The notes: a model not told the origin generated them from the sequence alone. A DNA stretch of 55,032 nucleotides from Astrothelium macrocarpum (GCA_021030915.1 JAGEMR010000172.1:1-55032), one strand, 5' to 3'. Shown: positions 10,780 through 22,275, counted from the first letter of the stretch. Numbers and translations are program-made.

Positions 10780-12992
10780 TCACCACGCATTAATGTCGAA
10801 GTACTCCTCACCAAAGAAAGTCGCCACAACTGTCCTGCTCGCAAAGTTCCGTCCCGCCAATGCCCTCAATGCCTTCTGCGCAGAAGCCGAATCCGCAAAT
10901 TTGATAAAAACTTTTCCCACTCCATTCACCTCCCTTCCACCCACCGGACGTGGAATCTTGATGTCCAACACCTTTCCATACTTGACAGCCTCTTCCTGCA
11001 CATCCTCCATCACCCCTTCATACTCGCCATCCTTCATCAACTCCTCCGCCGTCGTCATATTGAGTAGCTGCAGTACGCGGCCTTGATCGGGGGAGTCGGA
11101 CGTCGTTCCTGCTAACATGGACATGGCGTTGACGCCCATTTCGAGACCAGAGGCTTGCTGAATACCAATGGATGCACGAACAACCTTGAGGAGCTGCTCA
11201 CCGAGCTCCATGCCATTGAGGCCTTCAAGCGCAACTTCGGTCGAGCTTGGATCGACGTACTCGCAAAACGCGATACCCTAATGATCAGTTAGAATGGGAT
11301 TGTTAAAGTAGAATGGAAGTTGACTCATACCTTTGACTGTTCCGTAGATGTATACTTTGCCAAGACAAATGACTTGAGCGGACCAAAAGCAACGAGCAAT
11401 TCTTGCACTTGGTCCTCCGTAAGGTAAGCGGGAATTTGGGAAATACATAGCTTGTTCTGCGTGTCTGGCACATGGCTAGACACACTGCCTTCCTCCATAT
11501 CAACATCGTCGGCCACTGCTGGCATAATGTAATCCTTTGGACGCTTGATGAGCAGGCCAGCTCTATCACCATTCGTCGCACCATTGGAAGTTTGCGCATC
11601 TTCAGCTTCCATGCTGACACCGTCGAGCGCCAGAGCCATGGTAGCATCCTCTGGAGCTTTAAACTCTAGCATGGCAAAGCTGGCATCTCTGGACAATTGA
11701 GCAGAGAGGCAAGTGTCGATACCAGAAACAACGTTGAGGCCATTGAGTTCGAGATTGAAGAATTCTTGAATAGTGTCGTTCGTTGCGGAAGCAGGGAAGT
11801 TGTAGACAAAAAGTCGCTTAGACTGTCGTGCACTGGATGGTTTGAGTGCATTAGTGCTTGCTTGTCCCTGAGGTTGGTTCAGAGCTTGCAACCGGCTAGG
11901 ATCCACAGGTTGTTGACGTGGTGCTCCCGGAAGAGGAAACATGCCCGACATTTTGGCTGATTCGGCGCTGACATGTTCGTATCCGGGTGGCTTAATGTCC
12001 CATTGTGTGAGTCTACGTTTTCGTTCGAGGATGGGCACCACATTTGTGAGATCCGGAGTGGGCTCTCTCTTCTTGGGCGGTGGGCTTGCACTCTTCTTCC
12101 TCGCCTGTGTCGCGCCACCAAATCCATCCCGGTCTCGTCGATTTGCACGTCGTTCATCATCAAAGAGATCGCGTTCACGTCGCTGTGGTCGGTCATCGTC
12201 GCGGCGTGCATCCCGACGTTCTCGATCTCCGCGGTCCCTATCCCATTCCCTTTCACCACCTCCCCTCCTATCCCTGTATCTATCTTCGCGTTCTCGCTCC
12301 CGGTAGTCTCGGCTGGTGGAGTAGGTGTCGCCGTCAAAATCACGTCGAGAGCTGCGTTGTCCGCCCGGGGATCTCGATCGTCGGCGACGGTCGCGGTCGC
12401 GGTTGCGGTCTCGGTCCCTGTCACGGTCGCGATCACGGTCTCGTTCACGATGTTGGTCACGGTCGCGGTCTCGTTCACGGTGTTCGTCACGGTCGCCATC
12501 TCTTCGACGCGGATTCTGTGAAGGCAAGCAAATTAGAAAATGTTTCCTATAGGTTAGTCGCAGGCAAAGCCCGACCCAGGAAAAAGCCTAGAAGGTGAGG
12601 CAGCCCCATGGATATCTGGTAAACGGTTCAAGTATCGGATCAATCCCAGCATACGAGGTCCTGGTTCGTCCTTTTAAACGCGAAGTCCCAGTAGGCACCA
12701 GCAATGAGATAGTTAACTTGGTCCTTGATGCGGTCTGGAACTCGCATAACGGTATGCGGATCAATATACTGAGCACGCTGTACATTTGCATACAAGTGCG
12801 TTAAATGTTCCTGGGTCTATGGTCCACTATGTGGTCGTAAAAGTCCTCTCGACGGAGTGCGGTTAGAGTTTACTTACAAGCTCATCGCGGCGCGAAGCAT
12901 GACGGTCTAATCTACTGTTAGCTTTCAGGGTATCTGCATAGAATGCAGGAAGATGGAAACTTGCCTCGGGACGAATAGTTGTCCCCGTTCAT
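10780..12992 (-). CDS. Splicing factor U2AF large subunit
   Basis: The model is complement(join(10780..11277, 11331..12515, 12878..12906, 12965..12992)), 579 aa. U2AF65 binds the polypyrimidine tract upstream of 3' splice sites and bridges the branch-point protein and the small U2AF subunit. The N-terminus MNGDNYSSRDRHASRRDEL is assembled from two tiny exons of 28 and 29 nt. An arginine-rich RD/RE/RS domain covers about residues 20-130. RRM1 starts at KRLFVYNFPAS, RRM2 at NKLCISQIPAYL with SKGIAFCEYVD, and the C-terminal UHM starts RVLQLLNMTT and ends FFGEEYFDINAW. Intron 1 has a GC-AG donor (CGAG|GCAAGT); introns 2 and 3 are GTAAGT...CACAG and GTATGA...TTAG. Each junction restores a known U2AF motif. 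OGG1 lies divergently upstream. Confidence 0.93.
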
Positions 12993-13516
12993 CGTGCCGA
13001 GTCGCTCAGGTCAAGCTCTTCTCGGGCACTGTCGATCTCGTCAAACGCGGATTAGGGAAATAAAAAAGCTATGGGAAGCAAGAGATGGGGCTACAAGGCT
13101 GAATAACTAGGCAGACGGGTAAGAAAGAGTAGTTGGGTGATTGTTTATTTGGGTAGAAGCGAGGGTGATGAAGCGAAGTGCTGCGGCGATGAGGCGGCCA
13201 ACGAAGTGCGCGCTAGCGCTAGAAAATGAAGTGTCATGGAATTTGTCCGACCCTCTCCAAGACGCGCTCAGCCTTGATTAAAACAAGAGATATACATTGC
13301 TAAATGTTCAAAGGAGGATTGAGGCTGGTTGAAATATAACCAATGAATTGCCAATCTATTCGGACGTCCCCTTCCGTCTACCATTCTAAATCGTGACAAG
13401 ATTCAATGCGTGTCAATCTTTTTTAGCAACCCACGCGCCTTGCCCCCAGCTATTCACGCGTCGCCCTCCCCATCCCAACTCCGCCGTACTCAATCAAACT
13501 CGATTTTGTGGACGCC
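12993..13516. promoter_or_regulatory. bidirectional promoter between U2AF and OGG1
   Basis: This 524-bp stretch separates the U2AF start (-) from the OGG1 start (+) and therefore must contain both promoters. No long frames are present. CCAAT-type sequences (ACCAATGAATTG near 13339) occur, but I cannot assign a specific factor. Confidence 0.6.
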
Positions 13517-14880
13517 ATGTCAATTTTGAAAGATAGCCAGTGGCAGAAGCTGCCTGTCAGTCTCACTGAGCTTTGTATCGATACCACCCTTCGCTGTGGC
13601 CAATCATTCAGGTGCGATTTCAATCTCAATTGAGACTGCAACGAGACTTACAATATGGCAGATGGCGCAAATCAGGTCCAGAAGAATGGTCAATGGCACT
13701 TCGTGGTCGCATCCTCTCTTTACGACAAGACAAAACCCATCTACATTACCGTAGCATCTTTCCATCGTCTAGCAACTCCCTCGCGCCTCCAACACCACCA
13801 TCCTCCGTCGCCTCATCCCCAGCCAAATTTTCTACCGAAGATGACACCCTCAGACTCATCAAACATTACCTGAACCTTACGCCGAACCTAGCGGATCTTT
13901 ACAAACAGTGGAGCTCTTCCGATCCTCACTTTCGGAAGACGGCGCCAAAATTCACAGGCGTGCGTATACTGAAGCAGGACCCATGGGAGGCGCTCGTAGG
14001 CTTCATATGCAGCTCGAACAATAATATTGTGCGAATCAGTCAAATGGTGGATAAGTTGTGCCGAGAGTATGGGCCTTTGCTTGGACATTTGGACATTGAG
14101 ACCGAGGATGGGGAATCACAATGTGTGGCCTTCTATGATTTCCCGCCACCAGAGAGCTTGGTTGACAAGGGTGTTGAAGCAAGGCTTCGAGAACTAGGCT
14201 TTGGTTATCGTGCCAAGTATTTGCATCAGACTGCTGTTATCGTTACAGAAGAGCGAGAAGCAGGTTGGCTTGACGAGCTGAGGAATCCAGAAAGCGTAGG
14301 AAAAGGAGATGCTGGGGATTTGATGGAAGGCGGAAGAGAGGGATATAGACGAGCACATGAGGCGCTATTGGAGTTACAGGGAGTAGGTCCAAAGGTCGCC
14401 GATTGCGTTTGTTTGATGGGACTAGGCTGGGGTGAAGCGGTTCCAGTGGACACTCACGGTAAGCTTGGCTCTGAGATGTTACCAGGTGTAACTAACCATC
14501 GTCATGCAGTATGGCAAATCGCGCAACGAGATTATAAATTTGGAAAGGGAAAACATAGTAGCTTGACAAAGGCTACGTATGATGCTGTTGCAAACAAATT
14601 CAGAAATTTATGGGGAAAAGAAGCTGGCTGGGCACATTCTGTCTTATTCACTGCCGATTTGAGAGCGTTTTCTGAGAGACTTGTTGCTAAGCTGGAATCA
14701 AAAGAAGAGTTTGATACAGTCCAAGTGGATCCGAACGGCGAGATCGAGTCTGCTAAGATTGTGAAGACTAAAATAGTGAAGGATAAACGTGTGAAGCGTG
14801 AGTTTGAAGAAGAAGAGCACAAGGTGGTGGAGATCCAGCAGAATGTGGTGAAGAAACCGAAAAAGAGACGGAAGATTTGA
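13517..14880 (+). CDS. OGG1: 8-oxoguanine DNA glycosylase/AP lyase (OGG1)
   Basis: The model is join(13517..13611, 13662..14458, 14510..14880), 420 aa. OGG1 removes 8-oxoguanine opposite cytosine in nuclear and mitochondrial DNA and nicks the abasic site. The first exon gives the OGG N-terminal domain (LPVSLTELCIDTTLRCGQSF) and splices to RWRKSGPEEW. The helix-hairpin-helix motif LQGVGPKVADCVCLMGLG carries the catalytic Lys276, and PVDTHVWQIAQRDY carries Asp295; the 19-residue spacing is the same as in the human enzyme (Lys249/Asp268). Intron 2 (14459-14509, 51 nt) is in frame, so the unspliced frame stays open, but removing it restores VDTHVWQIAQRDY. The C-terminus is Lys/Arg-rich (KKPKKRRKI), a likely nuclear localisation signal. 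The upstream ATG at 13517 is chosen because the frame without intron 1 lacks the conserved N-terminus. Confidence 0.94.
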
Positions 14881-15646
14881 TATATTAGTATTGTTATGTA
14901 TATCACAGTCAAATTCGACAGCTTTCTTCGACATGCAGCGAGAAGTCTATGGCTATGGTGTCCTTCACCAGACAATGAGGTCTAAATGGTGTGCGGTATC
15001 GAGTCAATAGGCAGCATAGCCATATGCCATACTCCGAACGTCCATGCGGTTACCAGGCAGTCGCCACACGCATGCTATCGACTACGTCCGCATATTTGAG
15101 TTCCCAGCTTTAGCATCTTGAAACTGCGCTACTTCTCCAGTGGGTTTATGCATTTTATGCCACCCTATGAATAGTGTGGGGTTTTTAAAGCGTGGACCAG
15201 GGCACGTGATGTTGCAGGTTATCGTGAGCATTTCAGCCTTTACAACATCATCAATATTTCATAGTAAGCAAAAGTGAACCTGCACTTCGCCGCTCATATC
15301 AAATTTCGATTTCGCGCTCTCTTAGAGACGTACGCCAGCTCATTTTAGAGCTTATCCGGGCTATAGAACCCCTGAGAGGCTTCCCGCCTCTCACAAGCTT
15401 TATCTTCGCTTATGTTGAACGATCTTCAATATCCGATGGTGCGCTCGCACAGCAATGCTAAAACTTTATTAGTGATGTTGCAAGTGCCGGGGTTCCCCTT
15501 AATAAGGCGTAAGGTAGAAGTAACCGGATAACCAGCCAACCAACCAGGTAGCGCCGTCTCATGGCAGCTCCCTCGCAATATGTCAGAAGGCTCTTACTTC
15601 CGACATGGGACACTTGTACTACTTGATTAACAATAGATCCCTGTCT
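14881..15646. other. intergenic, no gene seen
   Basis: This stretch lies between the converging OGG1 and ankyrin genes. Stop codons are frequent in all frames. A short minus-strand frame overlapping the OGG1 3' end (14532-14975) is antisense. I see no RNA gene or repeat. Confidence 0.5.
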
Positions 15647-17502
15647 CTATCCCGTACTTGTCGTCTCGCCTGATATTTCCGTCTCAGCCTCCCAGAAAAT
15701 TTCTTCGTCATCGATGATGACATCAATCCCTGCTTCACGAAGGACTTCGCAATACCTTGTCAAACGATCATAGCCATCTGACTTGGCAATGTCAAATGTC
15801 GACATACTGCAATCTCTCCATTCTTCATCATCGAAGGCGGTGCCAGGGGTACTGACGGAATGCGGGTGGAGTCCAGCCTTGAGCAAGAGAGGAACGACGT
15901 TGAAGCTACCATTGGCAACTGCAACGTGCAATGGGTTACGCCCTCGTATATCGACAAGGTCATTGACTGGAACCTCCTGTCTGTCCAACAACTCTTTTAA
16001 TGTCTCAACATTGTCAAAGTGAGCAGCACAGAAAAGTGGCGTCCAGAGCTCAAGTGTACGCAGGTTCGCGTCCGCGTGGTAAAAGAATAGACGCCGCATG
16101 TCTTTCGCGGAGCCGTAGGAGGCACATCGGTGGAGGGCAGTCCAACTCACAATGGATTGGACGTTAATGTTCGCGAATCCTCCTGAAATTAGCATATCCA
16201 GGAGCTCTTCAGGAGGCTCTCCTGCATCGGGATTATAGAGGTGGTAAGGAGGTACTAAGCCAATCGCGCTAATATGGTCAAGATCTTCACCATACTATAA
16301 TAGCAGTCTCGATGTTGCAATGTCTCGGCAAAAGAATGCTCGCGAAAGAAGTTCTCTATCCCTTCAAAGTCAATATACGCACCCGAAAGTCTTCCAGGAT
16401 ACTTGCGTGTGATAAGGTCCTGTCAACGCACTTGCATCAGCTCCTTGCTCCAAGAGGAACCGTACAGATTCCGAAGATCCAGAACTGGCTGCGTACTGCT
16501 GCGGTTAGTCATGTTATATTACCACAATAATTCACAATAATTTACCCATAGCAGCGGTCTTGAATCTTCAGTCTCGTCGTATACTGAAATTTGTTTCCTG
16601 TGGAATAGTTCTCTGAGCAGCACTAGATTGCCATCGAGACATGCCTTGACCCCTGGAGAGGACGTGGAAATAATGTTCTTGATCCCGATATGTCCGCCCA
16701 GCAGGCGAATACTTTCATAGAATGGTGAGGACACACGAATAGCAAGGTCTGCTTTCAAAAGCTTCCTCTTTGAAAAGAGAGCAAAGGAGAGCTCAAAGTA
16801 AAACCGATAGATCCAAAATTGTGGGCCAGACACACTGGCGATAGCAGCAAGAAGACCTAGGGCATCCTTCCAAGCTGGAGATAGTCCCACGGACTTGTGC
16901 GCCACAAACACCTGCGATCTCTCCACAACTCTCCGACAGATCTCAATTTTCTCTCTGACTAAATCCCCCTTTCGCCAGATGTTCCTTTGAGAAACTAAGG
17001 TATTCCCGGTTGCAGTCAACATTTTACTATTCCAGTGTTAGCGTATCGATTAAATTAAACATGCGATAGCTTCCAACATTTGTAGGAGTTGAAGTGTGTT
17101 AGCCATGCTTGATTCCAGTCTTTGCAACCTTTGGAGCACCCGCTTAAGCTCCGGAAAGCTTTGGATGCACCATCGAAGCCTTCCCAGCCGATCTTTGAAA
17201 TCTGCGCGGTTCTGCTGGCATAAATGGATAACTGCAATCATGTTTCTTTTCATAACGTCAATGGCGCCATTGATTGCCGCAGTTTCAGTGTTGGTCAGAG
17301 ATGGTTGGCTTTTGGATATCTCCGACGCACAGGCTTCCAGGAACAGTGCTTCTGCCTCGAGAATCTTTAGTTGATCACGAATATGACGGATCTCATATGG
17401 TGCATCCTCATAACGGCTCCGCAGCTCTGCATCAACCTTGTATGTTTGTACGGTCAGGTCTGCAAGAGTGATAGCGGATGCGGCTGCTCCAATGGCTTCC
17501 AT
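15647..17502 (-). pseudogene. Ankyrin-repeat protein with fungal STAND-type N-terminal domain, middle broken or unresolved
   Basis: Exon 1 (17078-17502) begins MEAIGAAASAITLADL, the start typical of the N-terminal domain found on fungal STAND/NLR and ankyrin proteins. A weak intron (AT|GTTGGA...GGAATAG, branch GCTAAC) links to 16546-17025. The intron GTAAAT...CCGCAGCAG (branch GACTAAC, tandem NAGNAG acceptor) then leads to 16495, giving the ankyrin-like LLWYAASSGSSESVRFLLEQ. From about 16435 to 16290 no single frame stays open. A coding-looking piece (EGIENFFREHSFAE) lies in another frame, and the C-terminal ankyrin part (ELLDML ... WTALHRCASYG ... TPLFCAAHFDN ... RNPLHVAVANGS) resumes in a third. 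Either there is one more intron with poor sites or one or more indels have disabled the gene. Such proteins are often linked to self/non-self recognition. The ATG at 17502 precedes the domain directly. Confidence 0.6.
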
Positions 17503-18366
17503 GGCCTCCGCAAACAATAACAGCTTCGAAGATCACCACTAGCGGATCCAAAGATATGCATAGGCATTCAGATAGATCGTAGGAGAGGTTAGAGTCGTGC
17601 TCCAAGAACCCTCTCGCCGGGCTAGATACAGCTCTGTAAGGCAGTCATTGCATAGTCAAACCGAATCACCCAATCATGTAATTTGTTCAGCACTGAGCAC
17701 CAGTGGGATAAATACTAGCTCTGTCGACTAACGGATGGTGTTTGGCTTTGACTTGCAAGGGAAGAATACCTTACGAAATCTGAAATTGACGGGGAACACG
17801 AGGCAGCGCAATGGCGCGACCCCTCGTGAACAGCCTTCTTGACTTGACCTACATATTCCAGTATGTCGTCTCCAGTTGCTGGGCGGCAGACACGATGTTC
17901 AGCCTGATGAGGCCGAGAACCATAGCGAATCATGCAATGACATGTGTTCATTTTACGCATGAGGTCACGATCAGCAGGTCAGTTCTGCATGTACTCAATG
18001 CGGTATATAAGTCCACGACGAAACACACGGTTGCGGTCTCCAGCATCAGTCTGCCGGTTTTGCGCGAAGACGATCGATTTTCAGGTGCAATTGAAGACAG
18101 CTGGATTTGCCCTGAAAATTTAGTGGCGGACTGAGGTCTCTTTCGACCGGCCAGGCTGTACCACTGACAGTTTTTGTTGTATTTTCTAGGGAGGATAACA
18201 GCGAATAAGCATTGTTTGGAAGATTTCATGTCAACTCCTCATAGTGCGGGCCGCATTGAGATCGAATAATCTCTAACAAACAACATAGGCCGGTCAAGAT
18301 TCCCACCAGTATGCCCCAAAACCCTTTCTCGATGGAAAGGCCTCCCGACACATGGGATACACCTGG
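17503..18366. other. intergenic, no gene recognised
   Basis: Only short frames on both strands (for example 17811-18134 + and 17948-18229 -) are present, without family features. The right part of the block precedes the minisatellite. Confidence 0.45.
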
Positions 18367-18600
18367 TGGGGGAGGGTCCTCTATTTCGGAGTCCTCGTGG
18401 AAGTGCTCCTCTGGGAAGCGATCCTCTGGGGGAGGGTCCTCTATTTTGGAGTCCTCGGGGAAGTGCTCCTCTGGGAAGCGATCCTCTGGGGGAGGGGACG
18501 CCTATGGGGGAGGGGACGCCTCTGGGAGGGACGCCTCTTGGGGGGACACCTCTGAGAGGGGCTCCTCCGAATGGGGCTCCTCTGGGAGGGGCTCTGCCGT
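18367..18600. repeat. 60-bp minisatellite followed by 12-18 bp GC-rich repeats
   Basis: Two 60-bp units (18367-18426 and 18427-18486) are identical except for two bases. They are followed by a decaying run of GGGGGAGGGGACGCCTCT-like short units to about 18600. All units share the core CTCCTCTGGGA/GGGGGAGG. A minus-strand frame from an ATG at 18697 to 18239 crosses the array and would encode PRGAPPRG/LPRGALPRG-type repeats after a short ordinary leader. A plus-strand frame (18366-18602) is also open. With no other coding evidence I treat this as a GC-rich tandem repeat, possibly once coding. Confidence 0.8.
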
Positions 18601-19582
18601 AAATGGGTGTAAGAATAATGAAACTATCTATCAATGTTCTCAACACCGATAGAAGTTCTTGACCAGCTTGGGTGGATTGACACCTTCGTCTGGCCATCAA
18701 CAGTAGATCAGGTTGGGATACATTATTTTGGATCGTTCTCGGAGTTTTCGCCACTTTCTGCACGGTCCCACACCACTGAAATTCCTCAAAACAATGGGTT
18801 TGAGGTCAATTACCTCTACCTTTACTTGTACTAAATTCATAAAATAACATGGAGATGTATCAAACAAGCTTTAACGATAGTTTTGTCGATTTGAATAAAT
18901 CAAAAGTCGTTTTAGGAGCGCGTCGCAGACGATGTGGACGCAAGCTCCCAAAAGGCACAACGGAAACTTCAACTTCAAATTGAGTAAATTCGTCAGCAGC
19001 TTCGAGTCTTTAAAAACTGATCCCTAGCCTCCTCTCTTTGCTAATCTTCAAGCTGCTTCCAAGTCTAACGATCCTTTGCAGCTTCCTCCTCCATTTAAGC
19101 CCTACGAGCTCTAATCTCTGCTTTCAACTGTTTTGAGGCGAAACGTCGCGCCTTCCAAGCTTCTCCAGCGTTCCATTTCTGCTGCTGTTGCTCCTCATGC
19201 TCTCGCCCAGGCAGAAATTCGCGGAAGAGGTTGGCACTGGCAGGACGAGGTACGGAATCCGTTCCTTGGGGACTTTTCTGCATTAGGTTGGACGGAGGAC
19301 ATCTACAAGCCTACAACGAATTTCGAACATGGACTGCATCAGCTGAGAGTCTTTGTTGAGCAGAACGTCACGACAGTAATCTTGTCAGATTTCCTTGGAA
19401 GGCTAGCTTTCGCTCTGACTGGTCCCCAATTTCCATGTCTGAATGGCCAAGGTAAGGAATAAAGAACGGCCGGTTCGGTCACCAGCAGTCGAAGGTTTTG
19501 ACACATTCGTGAGAAGTGACCGGTTAGTTCGAGATGACTTCTGCCTCTCGGTTCTCCATTTTCGGGCCGGGTTCTATCATCT
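18601..19582. other. intergenic, no gene recognised
   Basis: Mixed-composition DNA. A 109-codon plus-strand frame (19133-19462) has no recognisable domain. The minus-strand frames here are short. The sequence may be debris of the same decayed locus as the MFS relic that follows. Confidence 0.4.
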
Positions 19583-19589
19583 GTGAGCC

Positions 19590-20550
19590 TCAAAATAGCC
19601 TCAGTCTTCTCCAAGTCGCATCGAGACGAAACCTCTTCAACGAAGCAGTCAGGATGGGCAACATGACAGTGCCATTCAACACCAAGATGCTCCGGCTGCT
19701 GTCAACCCGGGTCTGCGATTCTATCTCGCCTTTTCCTCACTCACTATTCTCGCCATGATGGTTCTTTTAGATAGCACTTCCGGATCTGTTGCATTATCGC
19801 TGAATTATACCATCACCCGGGCACCAGAACCCGCGGTGCTCATGAAAAGTGCAATATCATCGCGAATGATCTCCACGATACCGCCATCAAAACTTTTTGG
19901 GCAGGTTCCGGCTTCCTTCTTTCCTCCGCAATCTTCCAACTCCCCATAGCCGCTTTGTCTAACATCTACGGCCGTATGCCCTCGCTTAACTTCTTCGTCG
20001 TCTCCTTCCGAGTCGGAATCATTGCTTCAGTATGCGCTACCGCAATGTTGGCGGGTAGAATCGTCCAGGGCATTGAAGGTGGCGGCATCATCCTCTTCAA
20101 TGACTTGCTCATCACCGATTTGTTGCTGTTGAGGCAGCGAGGATTCGTCTTCGGCATCATTCTAGGTGTTTAGGTATTGGGATCTATCTTTGATCCACTG
20201 ATTAGTGGCTTATTAGCTTTCAAGGCTAGCTGGATTCGATAGAAAAGAATGATGGCCTGGCAGTCCTGTCGCTAACGGATTGATGTAGCGATGGATATTT
20301 GGGATCAACATCCCGTCCAGCACGATTTCTCTGATCGTAGTCCCACTATTCATTCGACTGAAGCGCCTTCCCGGCTCTATGCTAGAGACGCTTCAGCGGA
20401 TCGGCTGGATCGGCAACGCTCATTTCCTCGCCGCGACTACAAGCTCCTTATTTTGTTCGCGTTGAGAGAATTTGGGTGTCCATGGAACTCATGACATACA
20501 CTCGTCCCACTTATCCTAGGAGATGGAATTTGAGCTTATGAGAAATTAGG
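19590..20550 (+). pseudogene. Relic of an MFS transporter (14-TM, DHA2-like), N-terminal half only
   Basis: Reading across frames recovers an MFS protein. A cytosolic leader runs into TM1 (LRFYLAFSSLTILAMMVLLD). After a frame change near 19805-19870 come NDLHDTAIKTFWAGSGFLLS and the motif-A loop LSNIYGRMP, then GRIVQGIEGGGI. An in-frame stop at 20171 interrupts GIILGV before VLGSIFDPLISGLL. Another frame change leads to RWIFGINIP and IVVPLFIRLKRLPGS at 20290-20400, then WIGNAHFLAATTS. Remnants of the next TM (THTLVPLILG-like) reach about 20550 with a further stop. The second half of the protein is missing. It is not a fragment of the intact MFS gene at 36.3-38.3 kb, whose sequence differs. 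No function is expected. Confidence 0.85.
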
Positions 20551-21024
20551 GCACCTCCGGAAAACTCAGCGTTGATTTAAAAAAAAGACTGATGAGAGAT
20601 ACATATATGTGAAATCTAGGTCTTAATGTGTATTAGGTTATAAGCCAAATTTAGTAATATATTATAATTAGTTATTGAGATATATGAGGTTGAAAAAGGG
20701 CTGTTTTGGGATACAAAGTGTGCATTATGTGGGACCGTGCACGAGGTGGTGCGAATCTCGAACGGTCAAAACCTTCACGCCAAGTCTTTGCTAGTTCAGA
20801 GCTACGTATTGCCGTTAAGCCATCACAGCACGCCCGGCAGCGACAACAACCAATGACGTAGCGTATCTAGATCTTAGAAATTTAGCTGTGGGCTGAAAGA
20901 CGAAGTTCTGGAAAGGCTGGTACGTGTTAGCTTGTCAATGACCAAGTCATAACGGTCCATCTATCGGGCAACAAGTACCTTACTCAGTCAACACTTCCTT
21001 CATCGTATATCTTCAGATTACATT
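20551..21024. other. short AT-rich patch and LanC-like promoter
   Basis: From 20551 to about 20710 the DNA is AT-rich (TTTAAAAAAAA, TAATATATTATAATTAG). A GC-rich boundary motif follows at 20718. The remaining 270 bp is ordinary DNA leading into the LanC-like gene and should hold its promoter. Confidence 0.5.
20718..20751 (+). repeat. GTGCAC-rich boundary motif, copy 2
   Basis: This motif starts GTGTGCATTATGTGGGACCG and aligns without gaps to the reverse complement of 54939-54980. The shared core is GTGTGCA-NNNN-GTGGGAC-Y-GTGC-R-CG followed by GTGG. AT-rich DNA lies on its left, as for copy 1. Confidence 0.5.
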
Positions 21025-22275
21025 ATGAGTGCAAGTCAGCATAGACCAAAGTACTTCAAGAATGATGCAGATACCGTCACAAGGCGCGATCCACACAAGC
21101 AACTTGTGGCATCTTTGACTCGGCTTGTCACCAATTTCCCGCCTGATACAATTCCACCGGGAGGAGGCCTTTACTATGGCCCCATTTCGATTGCATATTT
21201 ATTCATGGTCCTTCAGCAAATGTACGCCGACCTTCTAATAGAGGAATATCCCATGGCTACATGGTCCGCCGTCTACCTGAGACAGGCAGAGGTGCGATAT
21301 TGACCATGTTGACCTTGCGAGATGTATCCAATGCTCATAGAGTTTTTAGGACCACATCAAAGAGTATCCAGGCCCAAGCACCAACAAATGCGGGATTAGT
21401 GATGATATTATGGCCATGCTTGCCATAGGCGCGGCATCCGCAAAGGACAAGGACATGGCAAAGGAATTATGCGATTATTCTGCGATTGCTGCAGATGAGG
21501 AAGCAGGTAACGAATGGCTCTACGGACGTGCTGGCTATCTCTATCTTCTCCGCCTTGTCAAAGCATCATTCAAGGATGACCCAGATACGCTGGATATGAT
21601 TGATGACACAGCCGATGATGTCATTGATGCAATTATGGATTCGCCACGACCGTGGAAATGGCACGGCAAAGCGTATCTCGGAGCTGCACATGGTAGCATT
21701 GGTATCATCACTCAGGTCGTTCTCACAGATCCACAGATGGCGCCCAAGCTTGAAGCAGATCTGGGAGCACTTTTGAGCTATCAGTATGATGGCGGTAATT
21801 GGCCTTCATCGATTCCGCCTGGTAAAGATAGACTCGTACAATTCTGCCATGGTGCTCCGGGTGTCGTCTCATCGTTACTTTCCATCAGAAATCATTTCCC
21901 CAACTTGCAGGACAAGATTGATGGGGCAATCAGGAAGGGTCGGGAAAGCATTCTGGAGCGCGGACTCTTGACCAAGGAACCGTGTCTTTGTCATGGCATC
22001 TCAGGTAATGCTCTGGCATTGGAAGACAAGGAGTTCGAGCATTTCCTAACGTACACGACCGGTCACGAGATCAAGGCAATGGAAAAGGACAATATGATGG
22101 AGAAAGCGGATGATCCCTCTTCGCTATACTGTGGAGAGGCCGGACGGGCATGGGCATGGACTGTCGCAGACAAGGAATTGGAGAAGAGATTTATAGGGTA
22201 AGTTCAATCAGAAGCATGCTCGAATTTGAGAAGGATTAATAAGGCTGACCTTCCAATAGCTACAACGACCTTTAG
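21025..22275 (+). CDS. LanC-like protein (LANCL family)
   Basis: The model is join(21025..21291, 21350..22197, 22260..22275), 376 aa. Introns are GTGCGA...TTTTAG and GTAAGT...CAATAG, and the last exon encodes only the final residues (GYNDL). The (alpha/alpha) barrel signature is present: GLYYGPISIAYL, GRAGYLYLL, HGSIGIITQV, FCHGAPGVVSSL, CHGISGNALAL and YCGEAGRAWAW. The zinc ligands appear conserved as Cys255 in FCHGAPG and Cys303-His304 in CLCHGISG; the spacing is close to that in human LANCL1 (276, 322, 323). Eukaryotic LANCL proteins bind glutathione and add it to dehydroamino acids in damaged phosphoproteins, a repair role. No lantibiotic precursor-like gene lies nearby, so a LanC-type biosynthetic role is unlikely. 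The protein is shorter than animal LANCLs (about 400-450 aa). Confidence 0.9.

Noticed and set aside
11941..12598. Plus-strand frames opposite the U2AF RD/RS domain
   Set aside because: They are antisense shadows of the arginine-rich repeat codons.
19133..19462. 109-codon plus-strand frame before the MFS relic
   Set aside because: No domain, and it is out of frame with the relic that follows.
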